A program made the position numbers and the translations under genes. Below, one piece after another: positions 23,318 through 29,443 of a stretch of DNA of 29,443 nt. The notes beneath the pieces were generated by a model. The model was given only the letters and a program-made list of their open reading frames with translations, searched no databases and was not told the DNA's origin. Each line of letters opens with the position of its first letter. The first letter of the stretch is position 1. The stretch comes from an uncultured Lachnobacterium sp. (GTDB taxonomy: Bacteria > Bacillota > Clostridia > Lachnospirales > Lachnospiraceae): contig UQRC01000033.1 of assembly GCA_900543445.1 (NCBI GenBank), forward strand, positions 1-29,443, given 5' to 3'.

Positions 23318-23457
23318 TATAAAATTCTTCGCCCACGCAAGCATATCTTCCTTCGCGTAATTTCTCGTATTCAACGCAAGAATGCATCCGGTGTAAAATA
23401 CACGATATCATCCGCATTCTCTTCCGATACCAAAGGCACCACTATCCTAAAAATAAC
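23318..23457 (-). pseudogene. Decayed coding remnant, family unknown
   Basis: The minus strand here carries peptide-like pieces in two frames: PLVSEENADDIVYFTPDAFL, ended by a stop, then a shift to NTRNYAKEDMLAWAKNF, ended by a stop at about 23319. The pieces look like the C-terminal end of one protein broken by a frameshift. I do not recognise the family. This tract, with the AraC remnant to its right, marks a rearranged region. Confidence 0.3.
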
Positions 23458-23742
23458 TCAAGGCACTGAATGCCTATTTACAAATTTATATTTGAAATTT
23501 CCTTTCCCCGTCACTATACTGGCGATGCATTGATAGATTCCACTTTCCATGGCGGTAACACAGTACAAAACGATCACTGCAAACACCGGAAATCCACACA
23601 GAAGAAGCATCTCTTTTCCTACCAGTTCCCAGACACATCCCCTTCTTATCACAATTCCTAGTATTCTTTCCAAGAGAAGCATATAGATAACGGTAAAAAT
23701 AATCGTAGTGATGACAAATGTAATCCACCTGCTATCATCCAT
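23458..23742 (-). CDS. Possible small membrane protein or fragment of one
   Basis: This is an open frame of 94 codons with three hydrophobic stretches (ITFVITTIIFTVIYMLLL, then about 45-65, then a weaker one) and a polar end. It overlaps the start of the AraC remnant on the other strand. GGAG lies only a few bases before the ATG, so the start is doubtful. No family is recognised. It may be a real small membrane protein, a fragment of a larger one, or a chance frame in decayed DNA. Confidence 0.3.
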   Translation of the reverse strand: MDDSRWITFVITTIIFTVIYMLLLERILGIVIRRGCVWELVGKEMLLLCGFPVFAVIVLYCVTAMESGIYQCIASIVTGKGNFKYKFVNRHSVP

Positions 23743-23744
23743 TG

Positions 23745-24096
23745 CTCCTGCTAAAACAGCTCAGGATCAGCTGGCAGAGGATGAAGACTTTATTTTTCGT
23801 GTACGAACCTATATCTATTCCAATTTATCCGATCCTGATCGGAACCGTTCTTCTATTGCAGAATATCTGCATATGAGTCCGGATTATTTATCTTATGTAT
23901 TTCATCAGAAATTTAACCAGACTCTTAGTGCTTACATTACATCCATGCGCATTGATAAGGCAAAGGAGCTTCTTGAAAGAACCAACTGGGGAATGGATAT
24001 TATTGCAGAAAAACTGGATTTTCCAGCAGCTCCTACTTTCATAAACAATTCAAAAAAATAACCGGTATTACTCCGCAGCAATACCGGTCTGAATAA
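23745..24096 (+). pseudogene. Remnant of an AraC-family transcriptional regulator
   Basis: The plus strand encodes only the DNA-binding end of an AraC/XylS-type regulator. There is a first helix-turn-helix (SSIAEYLHMSPDYLSYVFHQ), the linker FNQTLSAYITSMRIDKAKEL, then the second helix-turn-helix. At about 24021-24030 the frame breaks, and the family sequence SSYFHKQFKKITGITPQQYR continues in another frame to a TAA at 24096. One lost base explains it. No sensor domain precedes it; the sequence is cut near 23745. It was probably the regulator of a sugar-use locus such as the GH43 gene next door. Confidence 0.75.
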
Positions 24097-24182
24097 ATTT
24101 TTTATTATCTATCGTAAAAACCAATGTCCAAAGTAGGAAAAATTTGAGTAAATTCCGACACTTATTTTATGCAGTTCTATCT

Positions 24183-25679
24183 TTATGAGATTTCATCAAC
24201 ATCATAATACTTAAAATCCCGGAAGCAGGCACTTCCTCCTGTTTCCTCTGCTGCATAGCAGAACAGACCAAACCGGCAACCAGTAAAATGATCCAGTTTG
24301 AAGTACAGCTTATGCACGGTTCCGATGGGTAGCCAGTCTCCCTTATTTACCCGGTAATAGCAGCGTGCTTCATCCTTCATGTTACAGAAATCTGCTTCAA
24401 GACGAAAATCCATCTGGTGTGATTCAACAACAGTTCCTTCCGTCATATCCAATATACCATCTTCTTTTTTATCCAGCATAAGGACTTCATATTTTCCATG
24501 ATGTTTTGTAATGCCAACTGCAGCATAACAGCTCTGCAACGCACACAAACCTGCGACATCGCCCTCTTTCAATGCAGAAGCATCAACAGTAACCTCAGCT
24601 GCGCAGGACGGATAACTCATCCTTTGCGTAAGCGTATTTACTGCCTGTGTAAGCTCTATACAAACTTCCCGTGTTGTAATTGTATAGGTTCCCTGCAATG
24701 CATCCAGATGATAGTACCGTGGATCTGGATCATGATTAAACTGCCAGCGCGGAAGCAGCCCATTACAGAAATCATCACTTCCCACTAATGGCTGATAAAT
24801 ATATCCTGGTCTGGTACTGTGAACCTCTATTTCTTCCGGCACATGTCCGTTCTGTCCAAAAAACGGAAAATGATCCTTCCAGGTAACCGGAAGCAGAATA
24901 GGAATCCGTCCAACTGCTCCGGAATCCTGAAACAGCATTGCATACCACTTTCCATCCGGCGTATCCACTATTCCTCCCTGTGCCACGCCCTGTCCACAAT
25001 ATCCACGATCATCACAAAGTACATCTCCACCCGTGAATTCTCCTTCCAGAGAATCACTGTAAAAGCATGCTTCCGTCCGCATCCAGCGGTCTCTCAGGGA
25101 ATGAATCAGAAAAATATAATAATAGCCGTTTATTTTTTGAATATGAGAACCCTCATAGCCTAGCTCCGGGTTCTTATGATCACTGACTAAAAGACGATGT
25201 AATCCGTCCTTCTTTGGTGCAGTCAAATCTTCATTCAATTCTGTAATCCAGATTTCATCATTTCCATATACAATATAGTTTCTGCCATCCTCATCAAATA
25301 ATAAAGAGCCGTCATGATAAAAGCCTTCTATCAGCTGCTTTTTCCATGGACCATCTATTTTTTCCGAAGTATACAAATAAGTCTTACGGGTATCATTTGC
25401 CACAAAGCAGATACAAAATCGGCCTTCATGATAGCGCAGGGAAGCTGCCCACATGCCCTGTCCGTAAATATTCTGACCGCTTTTCAGTTGCTGCGCATCC
25501 GTATGATCCAACGTCTCATAGACATAAGTCACATGCTCCCAGTGCACCAGATCAAAAGACTGCAGAATCTCACAGCCCGGCATAAAGTGCATGGTTGTGG
25601 ATACCATATAATAGGTGTCTTCTACGCGGATCACGTCCAGATCTGGATAATCCAATCTTGTTATAGGATTTACATTCAT
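24183..25679 (-). CDS. GH43 family glycosidase (beta-xylosidase/alpha-L-arabinofuranosidase type)
   Basis: The 498-residue protein is a five-bladed beta-propeller glycosidase with a C-terminal beta-sandwich. Catalytic residues can be placed: the base Asp13 in LDYPDLDVIRVEDTYYMVST, the pKa-modulating Asp123 in YHDGSLLFDEDG, and the acid Glu176 in YEGSHIQK. GQGVAQGGIVDTPDG and GRIPILLPV are further GH43 marks of the beta-xylosidase/arabinofuranosidase branch. There is no signal peptide, so it likely acts on imported arabino-xylo-oligosaccharides. It stands alone: no transporter or partner glycosidase is in the window, and the only regulator nearby is the broken AraC gene. AAAGGAA precedes the ATG. 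Confidence 0.88.
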   Translation of the reverse strand: MNVNPITRLDYPDLDVIRVEDTYYMVSTTMHFMPGCEILQSFDLVHWEHVTYVYETLDHTDAQQLKSGQNIYGQGMWAASLRYHEGRFCICFVANDTRKTYLYTSEKIDGPWKKQLIEGFYHDGSLLFDEDGRNYIVYGNDEIWITELNEDLTAPKKDGLHRLLVSDHKNPELGYEGSHIQKINGYYYIFLIHSLRDRWMRTEACFYSDSLEGEFTGGDVLCDDRGYCGQGVAQGGIVDTPDGKWYAMLFQDSGAVGRIPILLPVTWKDHFPFFGQNGHVPEEIEVHSTRPGYIYQPLVGSDDFCNGLLPRWQFNHDPDPRYYHLDALQGTYTITTREVCIELTQAVNTLTQRMSYPSCAAEVTVDASALKEGDVAGLCALQSCYAAVGITKHHGKYEVLMLDKKEDGILDMTEGTVVESHQMDFRLEADFCNMKDEARCYYRVNKGDWLPIGTVHKLYFKLDHFTGCRFGLFCYAAEETGGSACFRDFKYYDVDEIS

Positions 25680-26016
25680 TGTTTATTCCTTTCTGTTTTA
25701 TCTCCATATTCTTTCTTTGTTCTATTCTATTTTTACTATTTTATCTTTGTTTCTTATCCGTCTGCCTTTTCAACTCTTCTCTGCCCCATTTCACTATTGC
25801 TAATATCACAATCTCACAGTAAAAATATAATAATAGAAAACGATCCTGCACCATGTTATTCATCAGGAATTTCCGGTTTGCACAGATTTACCGGGAATAA
25901 ACAGAAGGAGACCAGCATGAAGGAAAACCGTTTTGTCACTTTCATTATACAACACAATCGAATTCAAGGTGTCTTTCTTTTATGCAAAATCACGAACTTG
26001 CTCATTTATAGCAATA
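25680..26016. other. Intergenic stretch between the GH43 gene and thiC
   Basis: No complete gene is seen. Upstream of GH43 the minus strand is very purine-rich (25690-25760), and I find no clear promoter for it. On the plus strand AGAAGGAG (25903-25910) is followed at 6 bases by an ATG (25917) opening MKENRFVTFIIQHN, a good translation start whose frame then runs antisense into thiC. It is probably the stump of a truncated gene. A small hairpin (CCGGT/ACCGG, about 25873-25893) precedes it. No terminator for thiC is evident. Confidence 0.4.
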
Positions 26017-27327
26017 TTATAAAATATCGATGTACTCGCCCGCCAAAGCCTTATTCATACTGCGGACAGCGCAGAACTTACCACACATACTGCAGGTATC
26101 GCTGTGATCATCCTCCGGGCTTCGGCTGTCACGAATTGCCTTCGCCGTCTCCGGATCTAGCGCACATGCATACTGTGCATCCCAGTCGAGCACGCGTCTT
26201 GCGTCGCCCATGCGATCATCGATGTCTCTTGCATGTGGCACTCCTTTGGCAATATCCGCAGCATGTGCTGCAATCTTCGATGCAATAATTCCCTGCTTAA
26301 CATCATCAAGATTCGGGAGAGCCAGATGCTCCGCCGGTGTCACATAGCAGAGGAATGCAGCTCCGTTCATCGCTGCCACCGCGCCACCGATGGCTGCCGT
26401 AATATGGTCATATCCCGGTGCGATGTCCGTAACAAGAGGTCCCAACACATAGAAAGGCGCTCCCATGCAGATGCTCTGCTGCACCTTCATGTTTGCAGCA
26501 ACCTGATCGAGCGGCACATGTCCCGGTCCTTCGACCATTACCTGTACGTTGTGATCCCACGCACGTTTTGTAAGCTCTCCGAGACGAACCAGCTCCTCAA
26601 TCTGGCACACATCCGTCGCATCCGCGAGACAGCCCGGTCTGCACGCATCTCCAAGAGAAATCGTCACATCATGCTCCTCACAGATATCAAGGATCTCATC
26701 ATAATATTCATAGAACGGATTCTCCTCACCGGTCATCGTCATCCATGCAAATACAAGGCTTCCGCCGCGACTTACAATGTTCATTTTACGCTTATGCTTT
26801 TTAATCTGCTCGATGGTTTTTCTTGTAATTCCACAATGAAGTGTTACGAAATCCACACCATCCTCTGCATGCATTCTTACAACATCGACGAAATCCTTCG
26901 CCGTCAGGGTTGCAAGGTCTCTCTGATAATGGATCACGCTGTCATAAACCGGAACGGTTCCGATCATCGCCGGACATTCGCTTGTCAGTTTACGTCTGAA
27001 TGGCTGCGTGTCTCCGTGGCTCGATAAGTCCATGATCGCCTCCGCACCCATATTGACAGCGCTCATCACCTTCTGCATCTCGATATCATAATCCTTGCAG
27101 TCTCTTGACACGCCTAAGTTTACATTGATCTTCGTGCGAAGCATGCTTCCCACACCTTCCGGATTCAGTGATGTATGATGCTTGTTCGCGCAGATTGCGA
27201 CCTTGCCCTCTGCAACCAGCTCCATCATCTTCTCCACCGGCATATGCTCCTTTTCTGCCACTGTTTTGATCTGCGGTGTTACGATGCCTTTTCTTGCGGC
27301 ATCCATCTGTGTTGTGTACATACTCAT
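26017..27327 (-). CDS. thiC: Phosphomethylpyrimidine synthase ThiC
   Basis: ThiC is the radical-SAM enzyme that turns aminoimidazole ribotide into HMP-phosphate for thiamine synthesis. The 436-residue protein has [13 protein letters not shown] near residue 48, MDLSSHGD, the conserved [31 protein letters not shown], and the C-terminal cluster-binding cysteines in [11 protein letters not shown] (412, 415, 419). The last spacing is Cx2Cx3C rather than the Cx2Cx4C of the long enterobacterial form. It lacks the N-terminal extension of that form, as usual in anaerobic clostridia. GGAG precedes the ATG by 7 bases. A TPP riboswitch controls it. No other thi gene lies nearby. Confidence 0.97.
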   Translation of the reverse strand: MSMYTTQMDAARKGIVTPQIKTVAEKEHMPVEKMMELVAEGKVAICANKHHTSLNPEGVGSMLRTKINVNLGVSRDCKDYDIEMQKVMSAVNMGAEAIMDLSSHGDTQPFRRKLTSECPAMIGTVPVYDSVIHYQRDLATLTAKDFVDVVRMHAEDGVDFVTLHCGITRKTIEQIKKHKRKMNIVSRGGSLVFAWMTMTGEENPFYEYYDEILDICEEHDVTISLGDACRPGCLADATDVCQIEELVRLGELTKRAWDHNVQVMVEGPGHVPLDQVAANMKVQQSICMGAPFYVLGPLVTDIAPGYDHITAAIGGAVAAMNGAAFLCYVTPAEHLALPNLDDVKQGIIASKIAAHAADIAKGVPHARDIDDRMGDARRVLDWDAQYACALDPETAKAIRDSRSPEDDHSDTCSMCGKFCAVRSMNKALAGEYIDIL

Positions 27328-27406
27328 CTTCTCTCTCCTTTTGTGTAAATACGTGTACGCATCTTTGCATGTTTATTTGTCCGTATAGAGAATTTCCCTA
27401 TAGCCA

Positions 27407-27440
27407 AACATCCCCGATGGACAATTCCATCAGGGATGTT
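27407..27440 (-). other. Extra hairpin between the riboswitch terminator and thiC
   Basis: AACATCCCCGATGG (27407-27420) and CCATCAGGGATGTT (27427-27440) pair at all 14 positions with one G-T, around a 6-base loop. On the minus strand the T-run after it is short (GTTTGG). It may be a second, weaker terminator or a stabiliser of the thiC mRNA. Confidence 0.6.
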
Positions 27441-27481
27441 ATCTCACTTGTGCTTTGCATCTGCTTTCAACTCATTGCTTC

Positions 27482-27517
27482 GTACAAAAAAGAGATGCAG
27501 AAAGCATCTCTTTGTAC
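27482..27517 (-). terminator. Riboswitch-controlled terminator of thiC
   Basis: AAAGAGATGC and GCATCTCTTT form a perfect 10-bp stem around a 5-base loop, flanked by GTAC on both sides. On the minus strand TTTTTT (27491-27486) follows. It lies just after the TPP aptamer, so it is the expression platform that stops transcription when TPP is bound. Confidence 0.85.
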
Positions 27518-27524
27518 ACAGATA

Positions 27525-27610
27525 TCGCTCCCTACGTTGGCATTATCCAAATCAGGTTTTGGGTCGAAACGATACAGTTTCCTCTCAGCCGACTCTGGTC
27601 AGCTCCCCAT
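27525..27610 (-). promoter_or_regulatory. TPP riboswitch (THI element)
   Basis: The minus strand shows the conserved parts of the thiamine pyrophosphate aptamer: GGGGAGC, GGCTGAGAGG, GACCC, and ACCTGATTTGGATAATGCC followed by AACGTAGGGAGC. TPP binding should favour the downstream terminator and lower thiC expression. Confidence 0.95.
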
Positions 27611-27618
27611 TTGTTTCT

Positions 27619-27647
27619 ATTTTACACAAAAACTTCGTTATATTCAA
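27619..27647 (-). promoter_or_regulatory. Promoter of the thiC transcript
   Basis: The minus strand has -35 TTGAAT (27647-27642), a 17-base spacer and -10 TAAAAT (27624-27619). The start point would fall near 27612, at the first base of the TPP aptamer. Confidence 0.6.
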
Positions 27648-27653
27648 GATATT

Positions 27654-27719
27654 TTATACTTCCGTTGCCACTTTATATCCTACTTTCTCCATTTCAAGTG
27701 AAAATGCTTCTTTCGTCAT
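27654..27719 (-). CDS. Possible 21-residue ORF coupled to the Rpn-family nuclease gene
   Basis: Two bases after the stop of the nuclease gene the minus strand opens an ATG. It runs 21 codons (MTKEAFSLEMEKVG to KVATEV) and ends at TAA before the thiC promoter. The make-up is like an amphipathic helix. GGTG lies 8 bases before the ATG, inside the end of the previous gene, so translational coupling is possible. It may be a real small protein, a leftover of a longer one, or chance. Confidence 0.3.
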   Translation of the reverse strand: MTKEAFSLEMEKVGYKVATEV

Positions 27720-27721
27720 AT

Positions 27722-28516
27722 TCACTGCACCAACTTAATTTCATTTAAGGCAGCATTGTACTCTTCTTCTGTATAATCCTTAAGAATAATTTCTTTCGAT
27801 GCATTAAAATCAATAATCATTTTTTTAATTGCCCGAATATTCGCCTCTTCTGCTGCTTTCTTTTCATATTTTTCCATCACTTCACACACGGCCTGAAGTC
27901 CTCCTTCCTGATGTTTCAAATAATTCATTCGCTTTGTAAGTACCGGAAATTTAGAGTTATTCACTTCTTTCTCTATTAAGCAACTTAAATATTCCGATAC
28001 CGTTGTCTCATCCCTAACTTGTGTGTTCACAAACACTCTCTCAAGTCCATCATCAACTTTCTCACCAGTTTCACGTATTACACTATCTACGTGATAGATT
28101 ACTCGATTTCCTTTAAAAATGTCAAACTCTGATATATAAACAACAATAATATCTTCAATATCTTTAAATCTCTGTTTTGTCTGTGAATCCTTGACCGCAA
28201 TGCTTGACGCATTAAATCGTACTCTACGCAGATGATCATCAGAACCGGAACGTTGTACTTCAACATTACATTTCCCATACCTTTTCAAAAAGCATAATGC
28301 ATCAAGCCGTACAGATCGTCCATAGATATTCCGCTCACTGCTTTGTACGATCACATCCTCAACGATCAATTTTTCATCATCCAAAAGAATCCTTAACATC
28401 TCCTGACAAAAGTCGATATCATTTGCCAGCACCTCAAAGAAAGCATCATCAATCGGTCGAAACTCCTTGACCCTTTTGTGCTTTTCTTCAATGGTAAAAT
28501 CTTTTCCCTTCTCCAT
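27722..28516 (-). CDS. PD-(D/E)XK nuclease family transposase (Rpn-like)
   Basis: The 264-residue protein begins with KEFRPIDDAFFEVLANDIDFC, typical of the PD-(D/E)XK nuclease-family transposases related to Rpn (YhgA-like) recombination-promoting nucleases. The nuclease core is RLDALCFLKRYGKCNVEVQR, with Asp72, Glu86 and Gln88 as the metal-binding D...ExQ set. A charged, helical C-terminal part (KYEKKAAEEANIRAIKKM) follows. These proteins are often present in many diverging copies in Lachnospiraceae genomes; RecA-independent DNA exchange is known for the E. coli Rpn proteins. No terminal repeats are visible around it. AGGA precedes the ATG by 7 bases, and a promoter lies at 28534-28561. Confidence 0.85.
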   Translation of the reverse strand: MEKGKDFTIEEKHKRVKEFRPIDDAFFEVLANDIDFCQEMLRILLDDEKLIVEDVIVQSSERNIYGRSVRLDALCFLKRYGKCNVEVQRSGSDDHLRRVRFNASSIAVKDSQTKQRFKDIEDIIVVYISEFDIFKGNRVIYHVDSVIRETGEKVDDGLERVFVNTQVRDETTVSEYLSCLIEKEVNNSKFPVLTKRMNYLKHQEGGLQAVCEVMEKYEKKAAEEANIRAIKKMIIDFNASKEIILKDYTEEEYNAALNEIKLVQ

Positions 28517-28533
28517 ATAGTTTTCCTTTCTTT

Positions 28534-28561
28534 AGTATAGCATAACGAGTGTTTTTTACAA
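28534..28561 (-). promoter_or_regulatory. Promoter of the Rpn-like gene
   Basis: The minus strand has -35 TTGTAA (28561-28556), a 16-base spacer ending in TGC, and -10 TATACT (28539-28534), also an extended -10. The start point is about 10 bases before the ATG, giving a very short leader. Confidence 0.55.
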
Positions 28562-28765
28562 CAAAATCCCCTTATGTCCCCTCAAAATTCTGTATTAATT
28601 TTAAAACTCATGGTATTGCAGCGCATGAAACTCACGCTTAAATGGATTTGTCAAATCGAAACATATATCCGATCTGATTGAATTTTGCTTTGTGGATACA
28701 GAATAACGCATCTGCACAGATTCGTCAATACCATTTTGTCCTGTTTTAATTGATTTTTTCATTGG
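28562..28765. other. Divergent intergenic tract with interleaved inverted repeats
   Basis: No gene is seen. Three perfect complementary pairs are present: CAAAATTC (28583-28590) with GAATTTTG (28680-28687), ATTCTGTAT (28587-28595) with ATACAGAAT (28696-28704), and ATGGTATTG (28610-28618) with CAATACCAT (28726-28734). The last two interleave as in a pseudoknot. In AT-rich DNA this may be chance. Confidence 0.35.
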
Positions 28766-28794
28766 TTGACGTTTTCCGCATCTTCCGCTATTAT
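28766..28794 (+). promoter_or_regulatory. Promoter of the small membrane protein gene
   Basis: The plus strand has -35 TTGACG (28766-28771), a 17-base spacer and -10 TATTAT (28789-28794). The start point is near 28801, about 70 bases before the ATG at 28871. Confidence 0.65.
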
Positions 28795-28825
28795 TCTATT
28801 ATTAGTCCATAAACTTATAAATAGC

Positions 28826-28856
28826 GCAATTACCTATCATTTTATTTTGTAATTGC
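28826..28856 (+). repeat. Inverted repeat abutting the ribosome binding site
   Basis: GCAATTAC (28826-28833) and GTAATTGC (28849-28856) are perfect complements with a 15-base loop. The second arm ends directly against GGGAGG (28858-28863), the ribosome site of the next gene. It may tune translation or be a protein site. Confidence 0.5.
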
Positions 28857-28870
28857 AGGGAGGAAATTCT

Positions 28871-29143
28871 ATGAAGAAAGTAAAACAGATCCTTGCCATC
28901 ATCGGCATTGTATTTCTTGTTCTCTTATACTTAAGCACGCTGATCTGTGCGATCATCGACCATACAGAGACGATGCGCCTGTTTCAGGCATCCATTCTGG
29001 CTACCGTTATCATTCCTGTGCTTCTTTGGGCATACTCCTTCATCTACAAACTGATCAAGAAGAATGCAAAGGATCAGATGGATGAGATGCAGAATAACTC
29101 CAACACCTCCCTGAAAGATAAGGCCAATTTATCAAAAAAATAG
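28871..29143 (+). CDS. Small membrane protein of unknown function, two helices
   Basis: This 90-residue protein is the only clearly intact rightward gene in the window. Two hydrophobic helices lie at about 6-30 (ILAIIGIVFLVLLYLSTLI) and about 41-62 (QASILATVIIPVLLWAYSFI), followed by a charged tail (KLIKKNAKDQMDEMQ, then SLKDKANLSKK). Similar short proteins occur widely in Lachnospiraceae, but I know of no assigned function. The ATG at 28871 is chosen over an upstream TTG at 28853 because GGGAGG lies 7 bases before it. Both ends are likely cytoplasmic, by the lysine pattern. Confidence 0.75.
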   Translation: MKKVKQILAIIGIVFLVLLYLSTLICAIIDHTETMRLFQASILATVIIPVLLWAYSFIYKLIKKNAKDQMDEMQNNSNTSLKDKANLSKK

Positions 29144-29164
29144 AGAGCACAACAAAACACTTTC

Positions 29165-29236
29165 TTAATACATAAATTCGGGGTTGCCGCGCTCAGCTTT
29201 AATTTCTAAAACAAACGATACCGGATTATATAGAAT
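29165..29236 (-). pseudogene. Short peptide-like remnant
   Basis: The minus strand reads NPVSFVLEIKAERGNPEFMY before a TAA, after an in-frame TAG 23 codons earlier. The composition is that of a protein C-terminus. No start codon or ribosome site is present. It may belong to a decayed gene that continues to the right in another frame. Confidence 0.2.
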
Positions 29237-29287
29237 CTACGAAAATTAGCAGTCAGTTTGTCTATAAACGCCAGACTTTGAACGATT

Positions 29288-29443
29288 TCAATGACTAGAG
29301 TTTTTGAAAGTTACGGCATCGAACCATACGTTTATTTTGTTCAGGAAAATTTGCAAGTTAACTTCACCAGCAATTTTGGATAGTTGGTTGAGATATGCGC
29401 TATTATCGATAGATAATGGAACGGTGAAGCAGTTGCAAATTTG
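29288..29443 (-). CDS. Open frame running off the right edge (C-terminal part)
   Basis: From the right edge the minus strand is open for 51 codons to a TGA at 29288-29290. It reads SIDNSAYLNQLSKIAGEVNL and then FLNKINVWFDAVTFKNSSH. The sequence looks protein-like but I do not recognise it. The start lies outside the window, and a frameshift or decay between this and the remnant at 29165-29236 is possible. Confidence 0.3.
   Translation of the reverse strand, partial: QICNCFTVPLSIDNSAYLNQLSKIAGEVNLQIFLNKINVWFDAVTFKNSSH

Noticed and set aside
24062..24087. CCGGTATT/AATACCGG hairpin followed by a T-rich stretch, as terminator
   Set aside because: It falls within the out-of-frame end of the AraC remnant, in codons for the conserved TGITPQQYR segment, and the T-run is 9 or more bases away. 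It may work as a terminator but is more likely codon coincidence.
25314..26288. Plus-strand frame of 324 codons across GH43, the gap and thiC
   Set aside because: Most of it is antisense to two well-supported genes. Only the start-like site at 25917 inside it deserves notice and is reported separately.
1..29443. tRNA, rRNA, CRISPR arrays, prophage genes and intact insertion sequences
   Set aside because: I looked for cloverleaf ends, regularly spaced repeats, and integrase or IS transposase motifs and saw none. The only mobile-type protein is the Rpn-like nuclease.

Overview
The window looks like chromosomal DNA of a spore-forming, anaerobic member of the Bacillota (class Clostridia), most likely a Lachnospiraceae gut commensal. 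This is inferred from moderate GC content, strong AGGAGG-type ribosome binding sites, the division cluster running straight into the sporulation pair spoIIGA-sigE, a DUF1540 protein, a T-box before thrS, and the style of the proteins. No tRNA, rRNA, CRISPR array or intact insertion sequence was recognised. Nearly every gene lies on the minus strand, so the map reads most naturally from right to left.

Region 1-13.6 kb is the division and cell wall (dcw) cluster plus early sporulation. In transcription order it holds lgt (12711-13601, closed by an intrinsic terminator), then mraZ, rsmH, an ftsL-like gene, two consecutive class B penicillin-binding proteins, murD, ftsW, divIB, ftsZ, spoIIGA, sigE and the start of an MBL-fold/beta-CASP protein cut by the left edge. 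mraZ has a clear sigma-A promoter with AAAGTGG-type MraZ boxes just downstream of it. ftsZ has its own promoter and a 20-bp palindrome in its leader. spoIIGA has a Spo0A-type box, an atypically spaced promoter and a possible structure hiding its Shine-Dalgarno. mraY, murE, murF, murG and ftsA are absent from this copy of the cluster.

Region 13.6-20.6 kb carries housekeeping genes: a MATE exporter, a cysteine-rich double-DUF1540 protein, an NCS2/AzgA-type purine permease, thrS with a T-box leader, and a small SEC-C protein. Between the DUF1540 gene and the permease sits a non-coding element of about 500 bp (15697-16193) made of two long imperfect inverted arms with a branched tip. It is the least explained object in the window.

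Region 20.7-26 kb is accessory. It has a cytoplasmic GH13 alpha-glucan hydrolase, a HigA-like XRE regulator with no toxin partner and an operator inside its promoter, a decayed patch with a frameshifted AraC remnant, and a GH43 glycosidase. This suggests plant or storage polysaccharide use and past rearrangement.

Region 26-29.4 kb has thiC under a TPP riboswitch, a PD-(D/E)XK nuclease of the Rpn/transposase family followed by a possible 21-residue coupled ORF, a small two-helix membrane protein read rightwards, and an open frame running off the right edge.

All calls come from reading the sequence. No database search, folding program or alignment was run.
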